A stretch of 64,000 nucleotides of DNA, taken from NCBI RefSeq assembly GCF_002234675.1, contig NC_019876.2, positions 18,297,354 through 18,361,353 of the forward strand, read 5' to 3'. This document shows, one piece after another, positions 10,801 to 26,330 of the stretch. Source of the DNA: Oryzias latipes (lineage: Eukaryota > Chordata > Actinopteri > Beloniformes > Adrianichthyidae). How positions within the stretch are numbered: the stretch's first letter is position 1; each line of letters begins with the position of its first letter. The translations under genes and the position numbers were made by a program. Under the pieces are notes generated by a model, which searched no databases, was not told the DNA's origin, and worked only from the letters and a program-made list of their open reading frames with translations.

Positions 10801-12917
10801 GAATACATTGCTGTCTGATGGGACAACCCCATGAGATGGATTGCCTGAATTCAGGGATGCCCACACTTAGATATGAATTGATTGATGATTATGTTTAAAG
10901 TATCCAAGATTTCTATTCATGCTCATTTACGGCCATGTCGCCCAATTCCTTTAGAAAAAAATCACAAAGTCTTTCTTTTTTTGGATATCCCTCCCCTCCT
11001 GCAGACTGCTCCAGATCCTTGACCACGATTCAGGCAGCAGTAAACTGGAGCCATTCCAGACATATGAAGCTTTAGACCAGGCTGCCCGTGATCTGACGCA
11101 CAACCTGCAGCTCACTCGAGATTCAGTGGCCAGTGCTTGCCATGAGCAGAACTACACAGCAGCTCGCCTTTATAGCAACTGCGAGATACTTCACAGGGCC
11201 ACGTACACAGCGCTCCAGCAGCTGATCTTAAGCCCGCAGGTACGTCCTACGGCCAATACTGACCAGGAGCTCCTTTGTCCCAACGCACAGGTGGGTGTAT
11301 TTCTTTTTCGTTTTTTCTAACCATTGCCGAGTGCAACTAACCTCTAATGTAAGTCAGATAAATCTTCCAGTCCTGGGTGCTGGTGGTGAGGGGAGTTGGT
11401 GGCACGTGTTACTATGCTGTCTATGGGTTCAGGATTAAACAGATTAAAGGTCTGCTTTTGGGCTCCACTCTAGTCCAGAACGTCACCTGTTTTGCCTCTC
11501 TCCTGAAATAATTCCATGTTTGTGGTGTCACTGCCAGTTACTGGTGCATTGTGGACTGCAGCAGTTTACAGTCATGCAGACCTCACCTGTCTGCTGCATT
11601 AAAACCTACGGTACTAAATATGCTGTTCAGATAGTCCAACAGGTTGAAAGTGGGATTCTGCTTTGTGTTTCATCATATCGAGAAAAAAAAAAATACCTGA
11701 GGAAAAAAATGGTAAATGGCGTGTACTCGCAGAGCACTTTTCTACTTTATTCGGAAGCCCAAAGTCACAGTCCCATTCACCCATTCACACACACATTCAC
11801 ACGCTGATGGCGACTCCGCTGCCGAACACTGATGCCAACCTTCCACCAGAGGCAAGGTGGGGTTCAGTATCATGCCCAAGGACACTTCGACACGTGGGAG
11901 GGCAAAGAGTAATTTTAGAGTTGGCCGCCCACTCTTGCTAACAAGTGATGGGTATCATGAGCTGGGAGTGTCCTTCCCTTAAAGTCACACTCTGATATAT
12001 TTTCCATGCGTTCCCAATGATCCTTTAATTATGATTATTCCGTTTTTAGCCAAAAAAAAACCCAAAAAACTGTCATTTCTATGACATAGTTTCTGTAGAG
12101 TTACAGGAGTTCATTAGAAATTCACCTCCGAGTTGTGGGCGTGACTGTTGGTCCCAATGCTGAGAGCTCTCTGTTTGCACGCTCTATGCTAGCCCACAGC
12201 CCTTTAAACTCCCAACCTAACATTAACAGTCAAGCAAAAATGGCGAGAGACATCAGAGCGTTCCAGCCGTACAGTTTTGAGCCACATGTCAGCTTAGACC
12301 AGGAAAACAAAGACGTCCATGGATGCATCAGAATGGAGTGGAGCAGAGCAGGGAGCTTGTGGCCCACCCAGCGTATTTTCTACATCCCAAATACGACCTT
12401 TTCCCAACAGCATTTTTTCATCCGCTCCTGATTCACAACAATTTCCTCCATCATCAGAAAAATTCCACAAGAAAATGTTACAAACACGAATAACACAATT
12501 TTCACCAGAGTTGGTCCTTAATGCCATCTTCCCGACCGCTCAAAAAAGCTTTTTGTCTGAGTTTATTTGAAACCCAAAAGGCTTGAATCCAGCAAAACTT
12601 GGCATGTTGATGATAAAGTCCCTTCAATGTCAGATTAGAGGTCAACGTGGATTTTTCTCTTACAGGAGCTGTCAGTGAAACTTGTGGAAGCAGAGTCTCA
12701 GCTGCAGGATCTGCAGCGAGTACTGCAAGAAATTCTGGGTGACCTGAAAGGCAAGCGTTCGCTGCTGGAGCGTAGCGCCCCTCTCAGGCAGGAGAGGGAG
12801 CTGTACGTCTATTTTCATTTGGATGCCCGCTTGCTGCAGAAAATAGTCGAAGATGTGGAGGTCAAAGCCGGTAGAAAAAAGAACGCGATGAAGCCGGAAT
12901 CTTTATTGAATTTCTGA
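7866..12917 (+). CDS. haus3: HAUS augmin-like complex subunit 3
   Basis: Augmin recruits gamma-tubulin to existing spindle microtubules; HAUS3 is a coiled-coil scaffold subunit. Coding exons are 7866-8864, 8975-9184, 10544-10776, 11005-11290 and 12666-12917 (TGA). All junctions are GT-AG and in phase, giving 659 aa against about 603 in human. The N-terminus, with [17 protein letters not shown] and [14 protein letters not shown], is the family hallmark. The rest is mostly heptad-rich helix. The start at 7866 is the first ATG after the 5'UTR acceptor at 7848. Candidate polyA signals are AATAAA at 13032 and 13159. Introns 3 and 5 carry transposon debris. The identification is firm, from N-terminal motifs and gene order next to poln. 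Confidence 0.95.
9285..9370 (+). mobile_element. 5' end of a hAT (Charlie-like) non-autonomous element in haus3 intron 3
   Basis: The sequence starts CAGTGGTCTCTAACC and continues GGCCGCGGACCGG, the typical start of Charlie-type hAT MITEs. The 3' end could not be placed. The rest of this 1359-bp intron (9185-10543) is AT-rich, with a short stretch open on both strands near 9960-10205 but no recognisable protein. Confidence 0.4.
11755..11945 (-). repeat. SINE-like fish repeat, partial
   Basis: It shares landmarks with 60115-60312: TCCCATTCACC, a CACACATTCACAC run, CCACCAGAGGCAAGGTGGGG and a GACACTT segment. The tRNA-like head is missing or decayed. It lies in haus3 intron 5. Confidence 0.5.
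11976..12640. mobile_element. Degenerate MITE copy in haus3 intron 5
   Basis: The interior (GATGCATCAGAATGGAG, CAGGGAGC, CTCCTGATTCACAA, TCCATCATCAGAAAA) matches, on one strand or the other, the arms of the inverted-repeat element at 29608-31305. It is therefore another copy of that family. The ends (TTAAAGTCACACTCTGAT and ATAAAGTCCCTT) are decayed. The open frames within are not genes. Confidence 0.4.
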
Positions 12918-13845
12918 TGACAACTCTAGTCCATCTTTAGCAATGAGCTATTGTATTTTTTTTCTTTCAAACTAAATTTAGATAGTAACTGTTATAATGT
13001 TAAAGATCAAAGACAGCTGGTTTAATTTGTAAATAAATAGAAATATAATGATTTTTAGTTGTTATTATTTTTTTTTTATCTTTTAGAATGCAATTTTGAC
13101 CATTTCTGTCAGTGACTAAGATGAAAATGTCTATTTTTCAGGTCTTTTTTTTTTTAATAATAAAAGGTACAGAAGCAGAATGTCTGCCTTCTGTCATCAC
13201 AGGCAATTTCTGACTCATGAAAGAGTTATAAAAACTATAAAAAGTAAAAAAGCTATAAAAAGTTTTGTTTTAAATGTAAAATGTCTAAATAACATTTCCT
13301 TTTTCCAACTTTCAATCCAGCTACTCTGGGTTAAGTGTTGTATAAATGCGTTTTTGAACTGTTGTTTTTGGAATTTCCGTAATAGATTTTTAAAAGAGCA
13401 ACAAATGGCTCAACACAGCATTTTCTTTGTCTGGGTTTATTTACATCGACCATGTATTGCTTTAAATGTTTAATAGGAAAGTACAGAGAAAGTAACAAGC
13501 TCAGTTCCATTGTTGTGAAACCTATCCTGTGCTGCTCCTAAAAGGTTTCTGTGATTTTTACCAGTCTGCATATTGTTTTTAAAGCCTGGATTAATTTAAT
13601 AAAATGAAGAAAATCACTAACCAATCTCTCTTGTTTCCTTTTTAACTCTTAAGTACTTTATATACAGAACACTTGGCAGGCAGGTTTCATCCAGTAATCC
13701 AGAAAACTGCCTCCTCTAAATCAAAGTGTCCTGTGTGGCCAAACGGACAATGACATTATATTTATATGAAACAGAGAAACAGGAGTTTCCTGCTGTTAAT
13801 ATCCTCAATGTTAAATTAAAGCCATGGGTGGCATTGTATGGCCAC
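12918..13845. other. haus3 3'UTR and spacer
   Basis: This holds the AT-rich haus3 3' untranslated region with AATAAA signals near 13032, 13159 and 13598. Beyond these nothing is recognised up to the inverted-repeat element at 13846. Confidence 0.4.
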
Positions 13846-15950
13846 GGTTAGAAAAAAATGTTTGATCGTTTGATATAGTAAAAGATTTGAAAAACTTATA
13901 AAAGATGTACCTTCTGTAACTGCTATGTTGCTGAAGACTGAGTCATTCGGCAGCCAATAAGCTACTGGACGTCGGGGATGTTCCTCCTCCCCTCCGCTTG
14001 ATTGACATGTCGCTGATTTTACATGTCCAGGTTTAAGAATCGCAACTGCAAGAAATAAAAGCGCAACTCAAAAAGACGATTTCAGAATGGCGAGAAAAAC
14101 AAATTAGCACCTGAGAAATATGATTGTGCTTTGGGTATTATCCTTTGGTTGCAGAATATGGGTTTTGGTTCTCAATTTATGCATTTTGATTCACAGATTT
14201 GGGGTTTTGATTTGCGGTTTTACATATTTGATGCACAATACATTAGGCGCTGATTTGACACCATAATAGCCAATTTCTGACAATGGACACTTGTATTATA
14301 TACATTTAGGGATTTAATGTCATTTTTTACATGAAAAGTTTTTGACTTTCATGATTTTTAGTGTGTGAATTCACTTATTAATGGATTAAGGTAAAGGTGC
14401 GAACAAAAACCAATGTTCAGCGCGTTCTTGAATGCACCACACATGGTCAGGAAACTTTTCACGCTCTCTCAGTGCCTTCAGGCTACTGAGCAGCATCCTG
14501 CATCTGTAGGAGTGTGATTTAACGAGGTAGAGGGCAGTTCTGCTCCAGTCCAAATGTGCTATTTGACCTTTTTTAATCTCTTACCTTTTCAACTAATGTA
14601 GCACTTTAACCCTTTTGCTATCCTAGGCACTTTAACATTGGGAGTTGGGTCATCTAGACCCACTAGACAGTGCTCTGAACCTTTTTTCTTCAATGATTTG
14701 TGATCTTCACTGGTGTCCATGGATTACATGAAATCTTTCCACCATTATCCACCTTTGTCATGGTAGGGAGAACATGTCAATGTAAGGTTGGGGTCATCAA
14801 AGATAGCTCAAGGGTTAAAGTTTTTGAATAAAAACTGCGAAAAAGAGAGAATCAAGCTCTTAAAGATTTTGTGGGTGGCTCTCAAAACAGCCGTTCTGGG
14901 TCAGTCCTTGGAGGAGAGAGAACAGGATTCTGGAGCTGCCACGGGTCTGTTCCCTCTGCAGGACAGTGGATCATAAAGGAGTCTCTTAGCTGGAGAGCCT
15001 CTCTGTTGGCAGCAACCTGAGTGCATCGGGTTTCTCTGCAGTGGGAAGGCCTCATCTGCCACCAAAACACAGCAAACGAGTTCTTTGTTTTTTCTCTGGG
15101 GATTGGGGACTCATTGGAGACAGACGATTGAGAGATCCCATGCGAAGCTTCTAACCAAAGGTGGATAAAGCCAGTGTCCCACTGTCACTCGTCCTGCCCC
15201 AACATCTATCACAAACAAGCAACCAAAGCACCGTGAGGAACTACAGAAAAAGTTCCTTTTCTTTGGGGGGACTTCAGGACAACATGCTTGCTGTCCACTG
15301 CCCCAGAGCAATTAAAAGCCACCAGACAATAACTAAATAGTCTGGGTCCAGGGTGGGGCACTGGTAACTCTTATTGGGAGTAAGTGGTTCTAGTAATGAA
15401 AAGGTTTTTGTTTGAATCGCCCTTAGTCTGGCCCGTCTCCCAGGACCAGTTTGAGGTGGAACACCACCCGGCTCCTGGCATCATTCAGGCACGCAAACCC
15501 CTCCACCACAATAAGGTGGCGATTCAGGGAGGGGACTTTTATCACTAGCCTATGGTGTCAAATCAGCGCCCAACACATATAAACGGCGAATCAAAACCCC
15601 AGATCTGCAAATCAAAATGCATAAATTGAGAACCAAAACCCATATTTTACATCAAAAAGATAAAACCCAAAGCACAGTCATACTTCTCAGGTGGCGATTT
15701 GTTTTCTCGCCATTCTGAAATGGTCTTTTTGAGTTGCGCTTTTATTTTTTGCGGTTGTAATACTAAAACTTGCACATGTAAATTCAGCAACATGTAAGGG
15801 GAGGTGGGACATCCCTGACATCCAGTAGCTCATTGGCTGCCAAATTACTCACAGTCTTACGTCAACATACTAGTTACAGAAGGTACATCTTTCATAAGTT
15901 TTTCAAATCTTTTACTAAATGAAACTATCAAACGTTTACTCTATGTAACC
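13846..15950. mobile_element. Foldback-type element with ~400-bp inverted arms
   Basis: The left arm (13846-14266) and right arm (15551-15950) are inverted copies over almost their whole length. Shared blocks include the outermost GGTTA, AAAGATTTGAAAAACTTAT, AAAAGCGCAACTCAAAAAGA, TTCAGAATGGCGAGAAAAC and GCGCTGATTTGACACCATA. The 1.3 kb spacer encodes no transposase and contains a piggyBac MITE at 14610-14814 plus other repeat-like sequence around 15345-15540. No target duplication is evident. Confidence 0.75.
14610..14814. mobile_element. piggyBac-family MITE with TTAA duplication
   Basis: This 205-bp element begins CCCTTTTGCTATCC and ends GATAGCTCAAGGG (rc CCCTTGAGCTATC). It is flanked exactly by TTAA at 14606-14609 and 14815-14818, the piggyBac target. 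It is non-coding and inserted inside the spacer of the foldback element. Confidence 0.85.
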
Positions 15951-16487
15951 AGAAGACGCGAGCATAGTCAGGTGAGCTCCACCAGTAACTGCTAGTGAAA
16001 AAAGATTTTAAAAAGTAAGATGTTGCATGACAAACCATTCATTATAAACAGTGTTCTCCAGTGCTAGCCATGCTACCTCAATGCTAGCTGTGTTTCTGAC
16101 TCATTTCATGACTTGTATGGATTAAACAAAGTCGATTTCTACGACAGTGTCAGGATCGGTCATGTCAAACCTAGGAATAATTGCCTGTGAATTGTCACTA
16201 CGAGTAATCAAATATTTTTTTCAAGAAGTACATTACTGTATAACCTAAATAAGGTTTCTAAACATTTCTATTAGGGATTACAGGGACCTAGTCATTCATG
16301 ATGCAGGTTTTGCTTTCCTTGCCATGTGACCTCAAAAAAGGAAGAGACATTGGAAATGGTACTCCCAGTTCCTGGGACAGATACATTATTTTTGCAAGAT
16401 AAATACATTTCAATTCAGTGTATTTTATCCCTTAAAATACTATCTTTTGTTGAAGAAATAAGACACACGGATGTGTTTTTTTAGATT
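15951..16487. other. Spacer between foldback element and ptgr1 copy A
   Basis: AT-rich sequence with no recognised gene or repeat. It leads to the TTTATTTATTTATT stretch at 16488 that forms the minus-strand polyA signals of the neighbouring ptgr1 copy. Confidence 0.3.
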
Positions 16488-16572
16488 TATTTATTTATTT
16501 ATTGTTTTTTGCTTGATGAATTTGACCTGTAATATCCTAAATTATCTGTTAAAAAATAAATTAAAACAATCC

Positions 16573-18284
<1,712 letters not shown>

Positions 18285-18694
18285 TATTTTTTCTGTGAGT
18301 TAATTATGCAAAATGTATCCAGAAAGAGAAAAAAACAGTGTCACATTTAGCCAATAAAATGCATAAACACTAGTACGTTTGTTTGATATTAAAAAGCAAC
18401 TGAGTGATAAATTATCTAGTTTTTGTAAATCAAAATAAATTCAGAGAATTTTCTAAAAAATATGCGTAAAATTATACATATAAATCAGGAGGAAAATGTT
18501 TTGGATACCAAGTTATCAGAGTTGAAATTCCATTAATAATGCTAATAATAAATAACTCAAACATGCTCAGAGAAGCAACACAGTTTTTTTTTCTTGGAAA
18601 AAAAGTCCAAAGCAGGAAGTGTGAGAAATGTATTAATCCATCAGTTTCTCACCTTCAGTTTATCTTGAAAAACGGTGAGAAACAGTTTATTTAC

Positions 18695-18780
18695 CTGACC
18701 TGCAGTTTGTTTCTGGAAAGAAACAAGGAAGGATGAGCAAAGAACCTGAAGACTGAACGTGATCCAGGATTTTCAGGTTT
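18695..18780 (-). promoter_or_regulatory. ptgr1: Non-coding first exon and promoter area of ptgr1 copy A
   Basis: A minus-strand donor (rc TCAG|GTAAAT, ending at 18695) follows a short segment whose sequence (GAAGACTGAACGTGATCCAGG on the plus strand, in part) resembles the equivalent place in copy B (25020-25060). The shared sequence upstream of both starts supports a conserved 5'UTR exon. The exact start site is unknown. Confidence 0.4.
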
Positions 18781-18784
18781 TATG

Positions 18785-21600
18785 TGAGAGCTCTGAGAAA
18801 AGTGGGTGGAGAAAAAGATCTGACTAATCCCGAGTGGATGCAGGTTTTACGTGGCGCTGACGCAAGACTGAATAAAATCGCTGAGTGTTGATTTGTGTGC
18901 TTACTAATAGTAAGTTTGTAAAACAAGAAGGCAGTTTGACCGCCATAAAGCTGAACAAATAAAGGCTGTGCCACTTCTTTATAACAATGGTGACAGATCT
19001 GAACAGGCAAAAACAAGGTGACAGGCTAAAATAAATGAAGCAATTTTCACACGATAACATGAGACAAGAGGTCCAAGTCCAGGCAGTTTCTAAGAAGTGA
19101 TAATATTTACAAGGTTTGTAGGAATGGAAGCAGCTAGAAAACAAAAAAGCAGAAATTTTAAGAAGTAATCAGAGGTTTCTTATGTTTCTTTGGAGCATGT
19201 GGGTTTGTTTTTTAAGACAGAGCTAAAAGACAAAAGATGGTAAATGATTACTGGACAAGTAGAAATTGGATTTTCTGCAGATGAACAAAACATTCCTGAG
19301 GGAAGAACATTCAGCAAAGCCAGTGTTCTCACAGTAGTTTACCCCACGATCAGGCTCCAAATTCAAAAGTTACAGATGGTACTGCTGCTGTCAAAAACAG
19401 GAAAAACTCATTGAGTGGTTTTCTTTAGGGTCAGTCTTGAGAAAACAATTTATATCTAAAAGAAACGTGGAAAAAGAATTGAGGTTCACAAAAACTTATT
19501 TTAACTTTTGGAACAATCCAATTGTCTCTAGTTGTGAATATGCGTGTGTGTGTGTGTGCATGTTTAATTGTGTGGTCCTACAACAGACTGGCAACTTGTC
19601 AACATTGTGTCACTGTACAAATCCAGACTGCTTACTTTTTAATAATGACATTGAAATCCAGATAATGTGTCTGCTAGTTTAAAGCTCATACACTGAAAAT
19701 CTGATGTGGTTTAATATTAAGTTGATGCAATCAAAGTTGCAGAACATTTGACTTTACTTTTTGACTGCTTTTACTGTCTGGGAGGTGTTTCTTTTGGACA
19801 GATAAGTGTAAAAAAAGGCTGTTTTTTTTTTCATTTCTGAGATACAAAGCCCTTTAGACTCCATCCACATATACAAAATGACCTTAAAACTTCATATACT
19901 TTAGGATTTGTCTGTATGACTTTTCACTTTTGAAGATATGCATTAATCAAAGAAAAACATTATTAACTCTCCCTGGCTACAAAAATTTCAACTCATACCA
20001 GTGAAGGGGATCATATCATTGGGCTTTTATTAACTTATTGTGACTTGTCCTTAGCGACTGTCATAATTCTTTAATTTGAAATTATATTGTTTATTAATAA
20101 AAAGCTTAATTGGCCAAAAGTTGCTGTATTGTGGTCACAAGTCTTTTTTTTATTACAAAGATTCTGCAATTGTAAAGAGATCAAAGAACTTGTGCAATGC
20201 GACCTTTTTTTTTAATTCAGCTCAATCAAAATGGGCCGATTCACCAAGGATGGTATAAGGTGGAATGGTGTGGAGAGAAATGTTTTCTAAAAACATATCT
20301 TTAAAGTATTTGATTTCAAAATTGTTTGAATTCAGTTCATTTTAGTTTTTCCTTAAAAATGCATTTGGCAAGACAAATATTTTAGGTTCTACCTCCATAT
20401 CCTTTTAAATTACTATTTCAAGAGATATAAATTTAAAGCATATTCACTTGTTCTTCAAAATATAAATATCTCCAGCCACATATCCAATGTAAAATTGCAC
20501 TAAGAGCTTGCAATGTCCTTTCTTATCAATTTTTTTGACCTTTTGTAATTTGTTGGGAAAAGTGCAAATACTGTTCTTTTCTTTATGCTTATTTACTGAA
20601 GTAATATTTATTTCATTTGCATTGGCAAACATTTGAAGAACCTTAATCCAGTAAACTAAAGTCATCCTTCCATAAGAGAGGTACCGGTGGGATTTGCTAC
20701 CACAATGGAGTCACATCTGGCACCAAACCTTAACCCCTTGACCTTTGAAGAACCATACAAAGAATCAAAAGCTTTTTACAGGGAAGAAACACTTTACTTG
20801 TTTCTTAATAGAAACTAGAGGGGCCCTGCGACAGACTGGCGACCTGTCCAGGGTGTCCTCTGCCTTCGCCCACAAGTGGCCGGGAAAAGCTCCGGCACCC
20901 CTGTGACCCGCAAAGGAACAAAATGGGTTTAGAAAATGAATGAATGAAACTGGAAGTAACAAATGTAATACTCCCATGTTCAAAAGGTAGAGTAAAGTGC
21001 TGGAACACAAATGTCAGATGAGTTATTGATTCAAGCTAATCTAACAAGTCTTGACAAGACTCATTTACTGCCTATTTTCATGATCTTTATCTTCAATAGT
21101 TCTGAGACTAAGTCATATCAAAAGTGTTGTGTTGCAGCAACACGTTACTTTTTGCTACAATAAAATAGTGTGAAGAATACTGATGAATTTTGAGGAATAT
21201 TTTACTCCTTACTTGACTAGTAACTTGTTTTCAACAACAGACTCACTGCCCAAAAAGAAGCAAAGGCCATGAGGCAGCAAAATCTTTTTTTTTTGCTTTT
21301 AGTTGGTCACTACAAGTTGTTTTATTTTTAATTTAAACAAACTTAAATCACTGAGCTAAATTTACTGTTAGCCTTAATCAACTCAAACACTCTCATCACA
21401 TATAAACAGGCCTCAGGATCCCTTCCCTCTGTCTTTTCTTCCTTCGTTACTGCTTGCTTCCTTCCTTCCTTCCTTCTTTCTTTCCTTCCTTCCTCCCTTA
21501 CTGCCTGCTTCCTGCCTGCATCATGTTGGATCTTCTCTTCTCTATAAACTGTATTTCCCCACTTTTGCTCTCTCCAACCTGCTCCTTTCAACAAATGTAT
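18785..21600. other. Spacer between ptgr1 copies
   Basis: No gene is recognised. It contains a short GT run (about 19543-19558), a fragment of the fish dispersed repeat at 20815-20945 (CCCTGCGACAGACTGGCGACC, in part) and a CTTCC/CCTT-rich simple repeat at 21430-21510. PolyA candidates of copy B (TTTATT at 21636) lie at its right edge. Confidence 0.4.
21430..21510. repeat. CTTCC-rich simple repeat
   Basis: A run of CTTCC, TTCC and CTTT units lies downstream of ptgr1 copy B. The minus-strand frame it creates is Glu/Arg/Lys-rich and incidental. Confidence 0.7.
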
Positions 21601-21855
21601 GAATAACTACAGTCCACATAATGAAAAATCACAACTTTATTAGCAAAGTAAATGTTTACAGTAAAAATAAATCACAATCAAATTTGTGCAGAAATTTTGT
21701 TGCTGTCAAAATGAGGAGCCAGAGCTTCTATTTGTATTACTGTCCATTAGAATATAAAGGTACCACATTGCTAATGAAAGATTTTTGGTAAAGGAGTGTG
21801 TATTTCTTAAATACATTCATTTATTTGCTGTCCTAAATTATTTTTTAAAAACACA

Positions 21856-24133
<2,278 letters not shown>

Positions 24134-24989
24134 TTATGTGGGCTACAGTGATACAGCAAGAACACTTCTCAGATGTTCCACTCAGTTGCTAAAAACATAT
24201 TACCAAAATGAACTGTCATATCAACAGGAGTTTTAAATGAAGCTACACACATTACAAGAACATACATGTATTCATTTAAAAAAAAAAGTGTCGCCAGCAG
24301 GTGTTTGCAGTAGAGGTATTACAATTCATTTTTAATTTAATTCATATCAGAATGAATGGTAAACCCATTTTAGTTTACCAAAGTTCAGCCAATTGTCTTC
24401 CCACATCATAACAATCCAAATGTAACATAATTAGAATAATATACCACAATGCAAGCTCACATGTTGTAATATTCAGTGTTTCCACACGTTAGACTGTAAT
24501 GATGGCTTAATCATTTTTTGCTGCCATCACTTGTGTTGTCCTCTGTGATGATACTTGCTCATTTTCACATATAGTAAAATAAACCTACCATGTCTCAATC
24601 CAAACAGTATTTTCCAATATTGATACAATCAATTGATTTGATTTTCAAAATGATTTCACAATGGTTGATTTGATTGACAACTTGCTTCAGACAGACCGAT
24701 CTGGTTGGATCTTATGAATATAAATCAATTTGATTAACAGTTACGCCCTTAATTTGCAAATATAACGATAATCACAATCTTCCTCAGTTTCTTTCTAAAA
24801 CATCTCTATGAGTGCAGCTCACTGAGATGTTTTTTGAGGAATGCAAACATTTACTCAAAAAGACATTGTTGTTGCACAGGAAGACACAAAGAAAAGGTTT
24901 CAAATAAAAAGAATGGTAAAGAATAAACTCCTCATTTCAAACTTCCATAAGTTTGCCTCTTAAACAAAAAAAAAAAAGAAATGATTTAT

Positions 24990-25060
24990 TTACCTGATCA
25001 GCTATTTCTTTCTGCAGTGCTGGAATTTGAGAGAAGGACCTGAAGACTTAATGTGAAGCA
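24990..25060 (-). promoter_or_regulatory. ptgr1: Non-coding first exon and promoter area of ptgr1 copy B
   Basis: A minus-strand donor (rc of TTACCTGATC) is preceded by sequence resembling the copy A leader (GACCTGAAGACTTAATGTGA on the plus strand). An AT-rich TATTAAAAG, readable as a weak TATA-like box on the minus strand, is near 25085. The start site is inferred. Confidence 0.35.
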
Positions 25061-25689
25061 GGTTGTTGCAGGGCTATGTTTAAGTATTAAAAGATGGTGG
25101 GCGGGACAGGAAGGCTTGCTGCTCAATATGACTGGCTGACAGTTCTGTGTGTAGTTGCTAATGCATAACACAAAGACGTGTTGACCTTTGTTCTGCTCTT
25201 ACACATGCACAAGTTTGTAGTTTGTTCGACAAACATTGAATATGGAGGAAGGGGGGGCTTTATGTGTTTCTATCTCCAGAAATAAATAGAAGAAAGGCAA
25301 AGGTTAAAAGAAAGAGCTCAAAGGAAAATGAGGCTGAACAGGAAATTTGGCAACACACTTTTTTGCAATGGGGACTGGTACTATGATAGGCAAACCAGGG
25401 ATTCAAGAGAAAGAGAGAGGTTTTTGTGCTGGACATGGAATAGTGAATAATGTTAAATGTTTGCAGAAATTATGACAGTTTAACATAAAAAATACTGTAA
25501 TACTTTTTGACAACACCTCTTGAATCTGGATTGAGCAACTACAATTTCTGTTGTTGAAAAATGTAAAAAATTGAGGAAACTGTTATGTTTTGTTTTTAAA
25601 GTCCAGCAATAGGAGAATATTTTTTATCAATCCTGACAATTTAAGGTCATTATGGCTCCACAAACTTTGAGAGAAAAAAGAAAACATTT

Positions 25690-26020
25690 CACATATCCAT
25701 CCATCCATCAAATCTGCTAAATGCCTTTTAGGGTCACAGGTTGCTATAACCAACCCAGCTACTGTTGGTTGAAGGTTGGGAACACCCTGAACGGGTCACC
25801 AATCTGTTGCAGGGCCACACACTCACACCCAAGGGCAATTTAGAGACACCAATCAATCTACAAAACATGTTTTTGGACTGTGGGAGGATGCTGGAGAGCC
25901 TGGGAAAAACCTACACATGCACAGAGAGAACATGTAAACAGATAGGTCCCAGCTGAGATTTGAACCAGGAGCTTCATGCTGTGAAGAGAGAGTGCCAACC
26001 ACTACACCACTGTGCAGCCT
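25690..26020 (-). repeat. Teleost dispersed repeat, minus orientation
   Basis: It begins with the CATCCATCCATCCAT tail and continues through AGGGTCACAGG, GTTGCAGGGCCACACA, TTTTTGGACTGTGGGAGGA and TGAACCAGGAGC to CCACTACACCACTGTGCAGCC. This is the full reversed layout of the copy at 4778-5150. The gene-poor stretch to its left (25061-25689) holds nothing recognised. Confidence 0.65.
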
Positions 26021-26212
26021 AGTTCTCCACCAGTTAATAAATGGGTTCTATTTGCTTTAAGAATCTGAACAAAGAAAAACATCAATGCTTTGGATGGACA
26101 ATTTAGTGTTCGGCTTTATTTAAAAAATGTACAAAATACAATTTCACAACAGGATTGTGGTCCTCTGCCTCTACCATGGCTACACCGCCTTTTCACCATG
26201 TAAAACAGTGTT

Positions 26213-26330
26213 TTTTACAACCTTTTTTAAGCAAAGGAACACTTTTTTTCTTGCAAAATTTCACAAGCCACACCATCAACAGAAGATGTAAAAAAGTAAC
26301 TGTAGTTTGTATTAATATACGGTGATTCTT
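26213..26330 (+). mobile_element. hAT-related repeat fragment
   Basis: AACAGTGTTTTTTACAACC, then TTTTTTAAGCAAAGGAACAC and CACAAGCCACACCA, match 63283-63400 (TTGTTTTTCAACCTTTTTTG, GCGGCACACCAGC). These are two copies of one Charlie-like family. The ends are not defined. Confidence 0.45.

Noticed and set aside
12135-12570. Overlapping frames of 77-98 codons in haus3 intron 5
   Set aside because: They lie in a degenerate MITE related to 29608-31305 and show no family similarity.
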